From assembly GCA_937876195.1 (NCBI GenBank), contig CALEIK010000026.1, positions 1-64,000 on the forward strand: 64,000 nt of DNA, given 5' to 3'. The notes under the pieces are model-generated. The model made no database searches. It was not told the origin of the DNA and worked only from the letters and a program-made list of their open reading frames with translations. This document shows, one piece after another, positions 1-8,604 of this stretch. Made by a program: the position numbers and the translations under genes. The stretch is from an uncultured Flavobacteriales bacterium. Lineage in GTDB: Bacteria > Bacteroidota > Bacteroidia > Flavobacteriales_D > Crocinitomicaceae. Every line of letters starts with the position of its first letter. Position 1 is the stretch's first letter.

Positions 1-1
1 G

Positions 2-472
2 ACAGATGGAAGTACCAATGCAACTACGCATGAATGGAATTTTGGAGACGGAAGTGAGAATAGTTCGGAAATAAATACTTCTCATGATTACACAGATCAA
101 ATCGGAAATCATACCATTCAATTAGTGGTTTCCAATCAAGAGATGTGCTATGACACTGCGTGGATTACTATTACAGTGATTGAAGAAGAAATTTTCTACG
201 TACCAAACACCTTTACGCCAGACGGAGATAATTTTAATCAACACTTTAAACCAATATTCTCGAGTGGTTATGATCCCTACAACTTTACGATGTATATCTT
301 TAATCGATGGGGAGAAGTAATTTGGGAATCTCACGACTACGATGTTGGTTGGGATGGAACTTACGGAGGAAAATTGGTCGCTGATGGTTCGTATACTTGG
401 AAGATTGAAGTAAAAACAAACGCATCGGATGAACGAAGAATGTTCACCGGCCATATTACTATTATTAAATAA
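2..472 (+). CDS. C-terminal part of PKD-domain surface protein with gliding-motility (CHU_C) sorting domain
   Basis: The reading frame is open from the first bases of the window, so the gene begins upstream; 156 residues are visible. The first part has the PKD-repeat hallmark WNFGDG and a following HDYTD. The last ~85 residues are the CHU_C / T9SS type B domain: it begins VPNTFTPDGDNFN, has IFNRWGEVIWES in the middle, and ends GHITIIK. Members of this family are large secreted adhesin-like proteins moved across the outer membrane by the type IX system and kept on the cell surface. The function of the missing N-terminal part cannot be judged. A strong hairpin follows the stop codon. Confidence 0.85.
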   Translation, partial: TDGSTNATTHEWNFGDGSENSSEINTSHDYTDQIGNHTIQLVVSNQEMCYDTAWITITVIEEEIFYVPNTFTPDGDNFNQHFKPIFSSGYDPYNFTMYIFNRWGEVIWESHDYDVGWDGTYGGKLVADGSYTWKIEVKTNASDERRMFTGHITIIK

Positions 473-495
473 GAATTAGATAACCGTTTAAAACG

Positions 496-529
496 AAAGG
501 GAGGCATCACTGATGACGCCTCCTTTTTT
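496..529. terminator. Hairpin terminator between convergent genes
   Basis: AAAGGGAGGC pairs with GCCTCCTTT (one bulged G), with further TCA/TGA pairing inside, followed by a T run. It sits between the stop of the plus-strand sorting-domain gene and the end of the minus-strand dehydrogenase gene. Confidence 0.8.
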
Positions 530-548
530 GTTGTATGAAATGATGAAA

Positions 549-1493
549 TCATTTCTTCTTATGGAGTTCTAATATTTTATCTGCCAGCACATCACTCAAC
601 TTGTAATAACTTTCATGCGTCCAGCCACCAACATGAGGTGAAAGAATTGTTTTATCTGATTCTAATAGATATTTAAAATCGTCTGGGATTTCTTGCTCAA
701 AAAACGATTCAAAACTTGCTTTTTCGTATTCTAAGACATCTAAACAAGCGCCAAGTACTATTCCATTCTTTAATGCTTCCACCAAGGCGGATGTTTTTAC
801 AATTTTTCCTCGTGACAAATTGATGAGGAAAATGGGCTTTTTAAATTTTGAGAAGAAAGTATCATTCACCATGAAGAGCGTTTCCTCATTTTGAGGAATA
901 TGAAAACTGACAACATCAGCGTTTTCATAGATTTCCTCTAGACTTGATTCTTTGATAAATTGATTTCCAAAGCCTGATTTGTACTTGTCATACGCCAATA
1001 CGTTGACATCAAATCCACGTAGTTTTTTAGCGAAGGCAGAGCCGTTGTTTCCAAAACCAATGATTCCGACGGTTTTCCCATCTAACTCAATCCCACGATG
1101 GTTTTCTCGGTTCCAATTTCCTTTTCGTACATCTGCATCTGCCGAAATCAGTTTGTTGAATAGCGCAAGTAACATTCCAAGTGCGTGCTCAGCGACAGCA
1201 TTTCGATTTCCTTCAGGTGCATTGAATAATTTTACACCTCGTTCTTCGCAATACGATTCGTCAATGTTTTCCATGCCAGCACCTGAGCGAGCGATAAATT
1301 TTAAATGTGGAGCGTTTTTTAGAAACGTTTCATCCATGCGAAAACGTGAACGGATCACAATTCCCACTGTGTCAACTAGAATGGGAAGTACTTCCTCTCG
1401 AGAAATGGCTGTAGCATCAATACAAAAATAACCGTGTTCGGTAAGTCGTTGCTCAAGGATAGGATGTACTGTATCTAGAAAAACAACTTTCAT
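549..1493 (-). CDS. D-2-hydroxyacid dehydrogenase (SerA-like)
   Basis: A 314-residue NAD-dependent dehydrogenase of the D-3-phosphoglycerate dehydrogenase superfamily. The Rossmann motif is GFGNNG near residue 150. The active-site segments are visible as NLSRGKIV (catalytic Arg), LDVLE (Glu) and SPHVGG (His). Length fits the short SerA/hydroxypyruvate-reductase type without an ACT domain. I chose ATG at 1493 (MKVVFLDT) over an in-frame start at 1529, because the longer form would overlap the mgtE stop and add a tail unlike the family. It could make phosphohydroxypyruvate for serine synthesis, but no serC or serB lies nearby, so the substrate is not settled. Confidence 0.85.
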   Translation of the reverse strand: MKVVFLDTVHPILEQRLTEHGYFCIDATAISREEVLPILVDTVGIVIRSRFRMDETFLKNAPHLKFIARSGAGMENIDESYCEERGVKLFNAPEGNRNAVAEHALGMLLALFNKLISADADVRKGNWNRENHRGIELDGKTVGIIGFGNNGSAFAKKLRGFDVNVLAYDKYKSGFGNQFIKESSLEEIYENADVVSFHIPQNEETLFMVNDTFFSKFKKPIFLINLSRGKIVKTSALVEALKNGIVLGACLDVLEYEKASFESFFEQEIPDDFKYLLESDKTILSPHVGGWTHESYYKLSDVLADKILELHKKK

Positions 1494-1503
1494 GGAGCGA
1501 AAG

Positions 1504-2856
1504 TTAAAGTTGATAAATGAGCATTCCAACAGTAAAGTAGATGAATAGACCTACAATATCATTCAACGTGGTCACGAATGGCCCTGTCGCCAGTGCTGGA
1601 TCTATTTTATAGTGGTTAAGTACCAAAGGAATAAATGTTCCGAAAATTGCCGCGAAAATAATCACCGCAAACAAGGAGATACTTACCACAAGTCCAAGAG
1701 TTCCGCTGTCGAAATAATAAGCGATGCCATAAATTAGCGAAGCGAGAAGCGTTCCATTTAATAGGGCAACCAATGCTTCTTTACCTAGTTTTTGCAGAAT
1801 ACTTCCAAAAGGATTGGAATTTTTAGCCAGCGATTGTACGACGATCGCTGATGATTGAACACCAACGTTTCCACCCATTGCGGTAATTAATGGAATGAAG
1901 AACGCCAATGCAGGAACTTGACTTATTCCTCCCTCAAATTTGGCGATAACTTGCGCACCTAACGTACCACCTAGCATAGCAATGAGCAGCCATGGAATTC
2001 GCGCTCGTGTAATCCGCCAAACGCTAAAACTGGATTCAATTCTTTCAGAGATACCCGAAGCCAACTGAAAATCCTTCTCTGCCTCATCCATAATGACATC
2101 TACAACGTCGTCAATGGTAATTCGCCCGACAAGTTTATTTTGTACGTCAACAACTGGAACGGAGACTAAATCATACTTCTCCATGATTTTAGCAACCTCT
2201 TCGTTATCAGCACTCGTTTTAACAGAGATTACATTTTTGTCGTTGTAAAGGTCTTTTATTTTTGTCGTTGGACTGGCAAACAATAAGCTTTTTAGGGATA
2301 AAAAACCAAGTAGTCTATCCCGGTCATCTACTACGTAAATCGTGTGTATTTTCTCCACATTCTCTGCTTGTCGCCGCAATTCTATCACACATCTGTTGAC
2401 TGGCCAATCAATTTTAGCCTGGACAAACTCCTTCTGCATCAAACCACCAGCGGTATCGCTGTCGTAATTCAAAAGGTCAACAATGTCATCAGCAGCTTCG
2501 CTATCACTAATCTGCGCAATAATCTCTTCTACCTGATCTGGATGGAAGTGACTAATTAAATCGGCCGCATCATCGGAGTCCAACAGCTCCAGCTGTTCAG
2601 CAATTTCTTTGGTTGAAAATGATTTTATAATGGATTCACGCAGGTCTTCATCCAACTCCATCAAAATATCGCCTTGGATTTCTTCCCCTAAGAGCTGATA
2701 CAAATGAATCGCATCATCGTGGTTAAGTTCACAGATAACTCCCGCAATATCCGCATAGTGAAGTTCGAAAACATTGGACTCAATCCAGTCTATGTTTTCT
2801 TGCTCAATCGCTTGACTCAGCGCCTCAAGATATTCCTTTGTTAACTCAAACTGCAT
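1504..2856 (-). CDS. mgtE: Magnesium transporter MgtE
   Basis: A 450-residue Mg2+ channel of the inner membrane. It has the full family order: an acidic MgtE_N helical domain (residues ~1-125), two CBS domains (~130-255) that sense cytosolic Mg2+, and a C-terminal five-helix pore domain (~280-450). Family signatures in the pore are AMGGNVGVQSSA and the Pro/Asp-rich DPALATGPFVTTLND segment. Length matches MgtE. It lies just upstream of the dehydrogenase gene (10 bp gap), so the two may be co-transcribed. A TAnnTTTG -7 box lies 15 bp before its ATG. Confidence 0.95.
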   Translation of the reverse strand: MQFELTKEYLEALSQAIEQENIDWIESNVFELHYADIAGVICELNHDDAIHLYQLLGEEIQGDILMELDEDLRESIIKSFSTKEIAEQLELLDSDDAADLISHFHPDQVEEIIAQISDSEAADDIVDLLNYDSDTAGGLMQKEFVQAKIDWPVNRCVIELRRQAENVEKIHTIYVVDDRDRLLGFLSLKSLLFASPTTKIKDLYNDKNVISVKTSADNEEVAKIMEKYDLVSVPVVDVQNKLVGRITIDDVVDVIMDEAEKDFQLASGISERIESSFSVWRITRARIPWLLIAMLGGTLGAQVIAKFEGGISQVPALAFFIPLITAMGGNVGVQSSAIVVQSLAKNSNPFGSILQKLGKEALVALLNGTLLASLIYGIAYYFDSGTLGLVVSISLFAVIIFAAIFGTFIPLVLNHYKIDPALATGPFVTTLNDIVGLFIYFTVGMLIYQL

Positions 2857-2870
2857 GATGAAGTTTTCTG

Positions 2871-2878
2871 CAAAGATA
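2871..2878 (-). promoter_or_regulatory. Bacteroidota -7 box for mgtE
   Basis: On the minus strand this reads TATCTTTG, an exact match to TAnnTTTG, 15 bp ahead of the mgtE ATG. No convincing -33 TTTG partner is visible. Confidence 0.55.
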
Positions 2879-2921
2879 ACACTTTTGTATACCTAAGTCG
2901 TTCTTTCTATCAAGCCATTCC

Positions 2922-4448
2922 TTATTCGTTCGGAGTTTTTTGTGAAAATAGACCGTAAAACAGTCCAAAAAATGTAACGCCCGCTTGCGTCTCTAGTGTG
3001 TCCTCTGGGAGAAATGAAACAATGCAGATTAACATGAAAAATACACCAACCAGTTGATGATGACGAATGTTGAATGCGGTGAAATGATAGAGCATCCAAC
3101 AAAAAGCGAAAAGGCCGATGACACCGAAAGTGAGGGCGACAGTTAAAAACATATTGTGTGCACGATGTCGATTTTCTAATTCTAAGGTTGAGTTTATTTC
3201 TTCGTATTTTAGATCGAAGGCATCCTGAACATCACCAGTACCCACGCCGATCATCCAGTTTTCTAGAAAAATAGAAGCACCTGCTTTCCAATACTCGATA
3301 CGCTCCAGCAATGAGTGATTGTTAGGATAGTTCGCATTATTCAACTGGTATTGAACCCCATAAATGCGCGCCATGAGACCTTTACTAATTACACTTGCTT
3401 TACCTAGTTCGATGGCCCTAATCTCTTTGGCTGAAAGTTGACTTAACCCAGCAGCATCTTTTTTCAACCTTTTTGATGACAAATAGCGTATGATTGTTTT
3501 TTTTAAGGGCTGACCTTTTAAATCGAGACTGTCGTATGGCAATTTTGAATACTTCGACCAATCTCTGCTGAGTTCAACCTCACACACATAGATATTTGTG
3601 GGCTCACGGGTTTCAGGTGTGACAAAATCAAAATCATGCGTGTAGCTATTCCCCTCGACAGTGGTTGTGGCTAAATGTTGATACTCACTGACATCAATTT
3701 GGATGGGTTTGAAAATCCAAATAACAATGCTAATTCCAGTCACCAATAAAACACTTGAAAACAGAATAGCAAAAACCTTCCATTTTCTCCAGATAAGGTA
3801 AAATCCATAAATAGAGCTAATGGTAAGTAACGTTAAAACACCAGAAATGACTTGGGAGTAGTATGTATAGAAAACGAACCATAGGATCAGGGGAATCGTT
3901 ATCCATCTGTATCTTTTAAATCGGAGAAAATAGAAGCAAATACCTACGCACATCGTCACTATCAACGCATAGCGAATGTGAGACCCAAAAAACGAAAGCT
4001 CGCGAATATCAACGCTTTCATGCGTGTCTATCCAATCGTGATACAACACGAAATTGATGAGAGAAGTAATCAATGTGCTGAACAAGAATGCTGCGAGAAT
4101 AGATCGGAGATGCTTTTGATTAAGCACTGGCTGAGCAATCAGTATAATTGGAATGACAATCAAGGGTAGTTTTACTTTGAGATCATGCCAGGCATAGTCA
4201 AAATTTGAGGTCCATACTAAACCAATAAGGTGCAACAGAAAGAAACCGCTCAATAATAGAAAGGCACGTGATGAAATAAGTCGAGAGATTTTGGAAGTAT
4301 AGTTTCCTTCAATGATGAAATTGAGCGCCAAAAACACCATCGCAGAGGACATGACTACTTTGTTCAGCGGAATGCCAATAGCCAAAATGCACAGTCCAAA
4401 AGTCTGAATTTGCGCATGTACATTAAATCCGAATATCCGGTTAAGCAT
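2922..4448 (-). CDS. O-antigen ligase / polymerase family membrane protein
   Basis: A 508-residue polytopic membrane protein with about ten to twelve hydrophobic segments and one large extracytoplasmic loop (~residues 255-400). The Wzy_C signature region near the C-terminus (~410-450) has an RHRAHNMFL motif followed by a hydrophobic helix; the His-Asn pair is typical of WaaL/Wzy enzymes, which transfer or polymerise lipid-linked sugar chains on the periplasmic face. No glycosyltransferases are nearby, so whether it acts on O-antigen, capsule or protein glycans is unknown. Confidence 0.75.
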   Translation of the reverse strand: MLNRIFGFNVHAQIQTFGLCILAIGIPLNKVVMSSAMVFLALNFIIEGNYTSKISRLISSRAFLLLSGFFLLHLIGLVWTSNFDYAWHDLKVKLPLIVIPIILIAQPVLNQKHLRSILAAFLFSTLITSLINFVLYHDWIDTHESVDIRELSFFGSHIRYALIVTMCVGICFYFLRFKRYRWITIPLILWFVFYTYYSQVISGVLTLLTISSIYGFYLIWRKWKVFAILFSSVLLVTGISIVIWIFKPIQIDVSEYQHLATTTVEGNSYTHDFDFVTPETREPTNIYVCEVELSRDWSKYSKLPYDSLDLKGQPLKKTIIRYLSSKRLKKDAAGLSQLSAKEIRAIELGKASVISKGLMARIYGVQYQLNNANYPNNHSLLERIEYWKAGASIFLENWMIGVGTGDVQDAFDLKYEEINSTLELENRHRAHNMFLTVALTFGVIGLFAFCWMLYHFTAFNIRHHQLVGVFFMLICIVSFLPEDTLETQAGVTFFGLFYGLFSQKTPNE

Positions 4449-4485
4449 TTAAGTAGAACTAGTTTCTTTGTCGGATAAACGAAGA

Positions 4486-6141
4486 TTATTTAAGTATAGT
4501 ATCGTACGCTGAATTATCTTTTAAAATGCCGAGAGATTCAAGCACAAAATCATCCTCTCTAAAGGAATACTCGGCTCTTCCTTTTTGATAGTAATAGCGC
4601 GATATAATTTCGTTTTCAAGAATGGACTTTATTTGAGGTTTGAATTTGTCAAGATCTCTTTCCTTGGAAGGAACGACACGTGCCATTAGCGCTTCGTATT
4701 CTTTTTCAGCATCGGAATAAAAACCTTCTTCTTCTGCTGTTTTGCGCATTTTTTTTAGCATTTCTTCCGTTGCGGTAGAATACTCAAATGGTTGCGAAAG
4801 GACATACGATTTGAAATCGTCGTATTGCTGATCAGTTAAACTAAACGATTTGGCATCGCTAATTTCGGGATGGTCATAATAGAATCGTGTAGCATAATCA
4901 AAAAAGAAACTGTTTTGAACCATGGTCATTCCTAAACGACTCAGTTCTTTTTGTTCGACAGTAATATCAGGTTCAATGCCGCGACCATCAATTACTTCAC
5001 GACCGTTTTTTGTTTTAAATATTTTCACCAAAGAATCTGGGATTTCAGAAACATCTGCTCCCTCCATTTTGTCGTAGTACTCTAGGCGTTGTACACATCG
5101 ACCAGAAGGAGTATAGTATTTAGCAATGGTCAATTTTATTTTTGCACCGTAGTCTAAATCGTAAGTGCGTTGCACCAATCCCTTTCCGTAGGTTCTTTGA
5201 CCAATCACCACCGCACGGTCTAAATCCTGCAAGCTGCCAGAGACAATTTCACTAGCAGAGGCTGAACCGTCATCGACCAAAACAACCAGTGGAATGGTTA
5301 AATCCATTGGTTCTTCGGTGGTTTTATAGACTCTATTTTCTTCTTCAATTCTTCCTTGTGTTGTCACGACGACTTGATTGCTTGGAACGAACATGTTTAC
5401 GATGCGCACGGCTTCAATCAATAAACCACCTCCATTCCCACGTAGGTCGAGAATTAGTTCTTTCATTCCTTCACTCTTCAGCCCATTAAAGGCGAGTTTC
5501 ACATCTGCGGAAGCTGTACGCGTGAAGCTGTTGAGCTTTATATAGCCAGTCGTTTCAGAAAGCATTCCTGAATATGGAACGTCAGGTAATTTTATTTCAT
5601 CACGGGTAACAGGTATGATTTTGTTGTCACCATTAATACGCTCCACTTCAACTTTGATCGTGGTTCCCTTCGGTCCTTTCAGTGCATTTGAAACATCCTC
5701 TGAGGTTTTTTCTTCCATTGACATTCCATCGATGGAGATGATTTTATCGCCGGCTTTCAAACCAGCCATTGCGGCAGGACTTCCTTCATATGGTTCAGCA
5801 ATAAAAACGAAATCGTCCTTTTTTCGAATCAAGGCACCAATCCCTCCATATTGTCCTGTAGTCATTAACTGGTAATCCTCAATATTGGATTCATGGTAGT
5901 ATACGGTATAGGGATCCAGTTCCTGTAACATGGCATCAAAAGCAACTTTTGATAAGTTCCCCGTTTTAATGTCGTCAACATAGAACTTTTCGAGGTGTTC
6001 ATAGATCTGATCCAATTGCTCAAGACTTCTTATGACCTCGAAACTATTTGATTGGGCATGGCTATTAACGGTGGTAAAGAATAAAATACCAACTCCTATA
6101 CCTATGTAGCGAAATGATCTGAAAATATTACTGATTAGCAT
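4486..6141 (-). CDS. S41 family carboxy-terminal processing protease
   Basis: A 551-residue periplasmic serine protease. The N-terminus has a signal/anchor (GVGILFFTTVNSHAQ). A PDZ domain (~90-170) contains the GSPAAMAGLKAGD carboxylate-binding motif. The peptidase core has the Ser-Lys dyad: Ser in DDGSASASE (~295) and Lys in TYGKGLVQ (~320). The family trims C-termini and degrades misfolded periplasmic proteins. The C-terminal ~150 residues form an extra helical region typical of Bacteroidota members. It overlaps the end of rnpA by 14 bp, so translation is probably coupled. Confidence 0.92.
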   Translation of the reverse strand: MLISNIFRSFRYIGIGVGILFFTTVNSHAQSNSFEVIRSLEQLDQIYEHLEKFYVDDIKTGNLSKVAFDAMLQELDPYTVYYHESNIEDYQLMTTGQYGGIGALIRKKDDFVFIAEPYEGSPAAMAGLKAGDKIISIDGMSMEEKTSEDVSNALKGPKGTTIKVEVERINGDNKIIPVTRDEIKLPDVPYSGMLSETTGYIKLNSFTRTASADVKLAFNGLKSEGMKELILDLRGNGGGLLIEAVRIVNMFVPSNQVVVTTQGRIEEENRVYKTTEEPMDLTIPLVVLVDDGSASASEIVSGSLQDLDRAVVIGQRTYGKGLVQRTYDLDYGAKIKLTIAKYYTPSGRCVQRLEYYDKMEGADVSEIPDSLVKIFKTKNGREVIDGRGIEPDITVEQKELSRLGMTMVQNSFFFDYATRFYYDHPEISDAKSFSLTDQQYDDFKSYVLSQPFEYSTATEEMLKKMRKTAEEEGFYSDAEKEYEALMARVVPSKERDLDKFKPQIKSILENEIISRYYYQKGRAEYSFREDDFVLESLGILKDNSAYDTILK

Positions 6142-6520
6142 GAAGTGTCTTTGTTATTTCGTTGAACAATTTAGTTGTTTTTTTTTGCAATTGCTGGTGA
6201 TCTAGCTCTTCTTTGGCTGAATATACTAAAAACACTGCTAATTGCATTCCATTTTCAGTTAAGTAATTTTCTAAAATGGATTTATTATGTCTTACTGCTT
6301 CTTTGCAGATTCGTTTAATCCTGTTGCGTTGATAAGCTTTTTTGAATGTTCGCTTTGGAGCAGAAAACACAATATTGAAACTGCGTTTACTTGCCAACTC
6401 TAATGGTTTAATGATAGCAATATAAGGGTAAGATTTCACTGTAGTCCCGGAAGCAAACAGTTCGTCAATACTTTTTTTACTACAGAGTTTGTAGCTCTTG
6501 TCTAATTTATAATCACCCAA
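6128..6520 (-). CDS. rnpA: Ribonuclease P protein component
   Basis: A 130-residue basic protein that binds RNase P RNA and helps recognise pre-tRNA leaders. The RNR signature is seen as YQRNRIKRICKEAVR, and length is usual for the family. In many bacteria rnpA follows rpmH near the origin; here it sits instead between a SPOR-domain gene and an S41 protease, and no rpmH is visible. Confidence 0.93.
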   Translation of the reverse strand: MGDYKLDKSYKLCSKKSIDELFASGTTVKSYPYIAIIKPLELASKRSFNIVFSAPKRTFKKAYQRNRIKRICKEAVRHNKSILENYLTENGMQLAVFLVYSAKEELDHQQLQKKTTKLFNEITKTLHANQ

Positions 6521-6543
6521 CGCTTCGTGTTTAGAGACTTTAA

Positions 6544-6960
6544 TTACTCTTCATCATCTTCTCGCTGAAGACGGGGGAGGTATACTTTTTCGCTGACAAT
6601 AAAGCTGGTCGGAAATTCAACTTCCAATTGAGATTTTACCCTTTCCGCCTCTAGACGCGTTCTGAAATCTCCCACTTTTAAAAAGAAGTTCGGAGCGTTG
6701 TACGTAATATATGTATCCGTTTTTGGGAATTGCGCAATCACCTGACTGCGCGCAGCATTGATCTTTCCTTTGTCCGAGTCAAAAAACACTTGCACTCTGA
6801 ATCCATCAATTTGTGGTTTAATATCGGGAGGAGTAACCTTACTCTGTTTTTCCACGAGAGCATCGATCCGCTTGTCCTTAATTACTTCAATATTTCCATC
6901 TTGCGCGATGAGAGAAGTTGCACAGATAGTGGCAAAAAGAAGGCAACATAAAATTTTCAT
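6544..6960 (-). CDS. SPOR domain-containing secreted protein
   Basis: A 138-residue protein with a cleavable signal peptide (MKILCCLLFATICATSLIAQ) and a C-terminal SPOR domain (~50-130) that contains FRVQVFFDSDKG and FFLKVGDFRTRLEAE. SPOR domains bind denuded septal peptidoglycan, so a role in the cell envelope or at the division site is likely. It is the first gene of a close minus-strand run with rnpA (23 bp gap) and the S41 protease. Confidence 0.85.
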   Translation of the reverse strand: MKILCCLLFATICATSLIAQDGNIEVIKDKRIDALVEKQSKVTPPDIKPQIDGFRVQVFFDSDKGKINAARSQVIAQFPKTDTYITYNAPNFFLKVGDFRTRLEAERVKSQLEVEFPTSFIVSEKVYLPRLQREDDEE

Positions 6961-6984
6961 TTCGAGTTTGTTTATTTAATGTAA

Positions 6985-6992
6985 CAAAAATA
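6985..6992 (-). promoter_or_regulatory. Bacteroidota -7 box for SPOR-rnpA-S41 operon
   Basis: Minus-strand TATTTTTG matches TAnnTTTG, 24 bp ahead of the SPOR protein ATG. The -33 box is unclear. Confidence 0.5.
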
Positions 6993-7172
6993 CAAAATTG
7001 TTCTATCAATTGGCGTGCCGATGTGAAAGTTCAAATGGAAATGGTTGATTCTCCATCTGTTTTATCCGCCAAACTAAAATTAACAATATTTAACCTTATT
7101 TAGAATCGTTTTAAATTAGCGCAAAGTGCTTCAAAATTGTCATAAAACTGTCATGCGATTTAACAATTCTAC

Positions 7173-7180
7173 TAAATTTG
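7173..7180 (+). promoter_or_regulatory. Bacteroidota -7 box for the act-cox operon
   Basis: TAAATTTG matches TAnnTTTG, about 47 bp before the chosen actA start. It implies transcription begins near 7187, which rules out the further upstream in-frame start at 7126. Confidence 0.5.
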
Positions 7181-7227
7181 CTTTCGTCAAAAAGTGTTTT
7201 TTTGACTGTGGACTAACAGTTTTTTAC

Positions 7228-8571
7228 ATGAAAATATCTAGTAGTCAGATGTTTAGAAATCGTAGCAAGTGGTACTTGAGCGCAATTACGCTCCTATTTT
7301 TAGTAAGTACCTTCAATTCTCAAGCACAAGGAGAAGGTTTGTTTAAAGCCAAGTGTGCAACATGTCACCAAGTATTTAAAGACGGTACTGGACCGAAACT
7401 TTTTGAAGTTCGACAAAAGTGGTCTGACGGTGGTGCAGCAGAAGGTTCAATTTACCAATGGGTAAATAATTTTGAAGCAGCCGCTGCAGCCGATCCATAC
7501 GCCGCAACAATGTTGGCTTGGTCAGGCACAAACATGAACAAATTTCCAGAGCTTTCGAAAGAAGAGATTACTGCAATTTTTGATTGGGTTGATACTCAAG
7601 TTGAAGGCGGAGCAGATGCTGGAGGTGCTGTTGCAGTAACCGAAGGTGCTGTTGAAGAAGAATCTTCAATGGGCTGGGTTTGGACGCTACTAGGTGTGAT
7701 GTTCGTTGTAATTATATTAGCCATTGGTGGTGTGCGTCGTCAATTGAAAGCTGCAACTGTTGAGGCAGATGGCGGTGAATACAACGACGATATGTCCTAC
7801 ATGGATGAAATCAAACAATGGGCATGGGATAATCGCAAGAAAACAGTTGTTGGAATTGTGATCATTTTCCTCGCTTTGATTGTTACATTGTTCTTGTGTT
7901 TATACACGATTGGTACGGTAGAAGATTACCAACCATCACAACCAATTGATTTCCCTCACTCGGTGCATGCCGGAATTAATGGAATTGATTGTAAATATTG
8001 CCACAATTCAGTAACAAAATCTAAAACAGCAGGATTGCCAACAGTGAATGTATGTATGAACTGCCACAAACAAGTAAGTGGTTCTACACCTGAGCAAGAA
8101 GCGAAAATCAAAAAGATTTACGATGCAGCTGGATGGAATCCTGAAGGAGCAGGGAAGTATAGCGGTGAAACAAAAGAAATCGTTTGGAACAAGGTGCATG
8201 TTTTACCTGATCACGTTTATTTCAATCACTCACAACACGTTGAAGTTGGTGGCATAGATTGTAAACAATGTCACGGTGACATGACGAAAATGGTTGGAAC
8301 TGCAAAAGTTCAACCGGTTTCAGAATTGAATAAAATAGAAGGAAATATTCCATTGACAAAAACTACACTCACCATGGGTTGGTGTATTGAATGTCACGCT
8401 GAAAAAGAAATTTCTCAAGGTCCATTGGATTCTAAAAAAGATGGATATTACGATGAAATTCACAGACGTTTGATGAACAATGACAAGTCGTTGTACGGAG
8501 AATATCTCGAAGATGGTAAAGTTACAGTGAAAGAGCTGGGCGGATGGGAATGCGCAAAATGCCACTATTAA
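7228..8571 (+). CDS. actA: Alternative complex III subunit ActA, multihaem cytochrome c
   Basis: A 447-residue membrane-anchored cytochrome with six CXXCH motifs: CATCH near the N-terminus, then CKYCH, CMNCH, CKQCH, CIECH and CAKCH in the C-terminal half. The last five match the pentahaem ActA core that carries electrons through alternative complex III. The first belongs to an extra mono-haem cytochrome c domain behind a signal peptide. Two hydrophobic helices (VWTLLGVMFVVIILAIGG and a second at ~residue 205) separate the parts. ATG at 7228 or 7249 both give a credible signal peptide. It is first gene of the act-cox operon. Confidence 0.88.
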   Translation: MKISSSQMFRNRSKWYLSAITLLFLVSTFNSQAQGEGLFKAKCATCHQVFKDGTGPKLFEVRQKWSDGGAAEGSIYQWVNNFEAAAAADPYAATMLAWSGTNMNKFPELSKEEITAIFDWVDTQVEGGADAGGAVAVTEGAVEEESSMGWVWTLLGVMFVVIILAIGGVRRQLKAATVEADGGEYNDDMSYMDEIKQWAWDNRKKTVVGIVIIFLALIVTLFLCLYTIGTVEDYQPSQPIDFPHSVHAGINGIDCKYCHNSVTKSKTAGLPTVNVCMNCHKQVSGSTPEQEAKIKKIYDAAGWNPEGAGKYSGETKEIVWNKVHVLPDHVYFNHSQHVEVGGIDCKQCHGDMTKMVGTAKVQPVSELNKIEGNIPLTKTTLTMGWCIECHAEKEISQGPLDSKKDGYYDEIHRRLMNNDKSLYGEYLEDGKVTVKELGGWECAKCHY

Positions 8572-8604
8572 TTTATTAGGAACTAGAAGAATTCGAATAA
8601 GGAT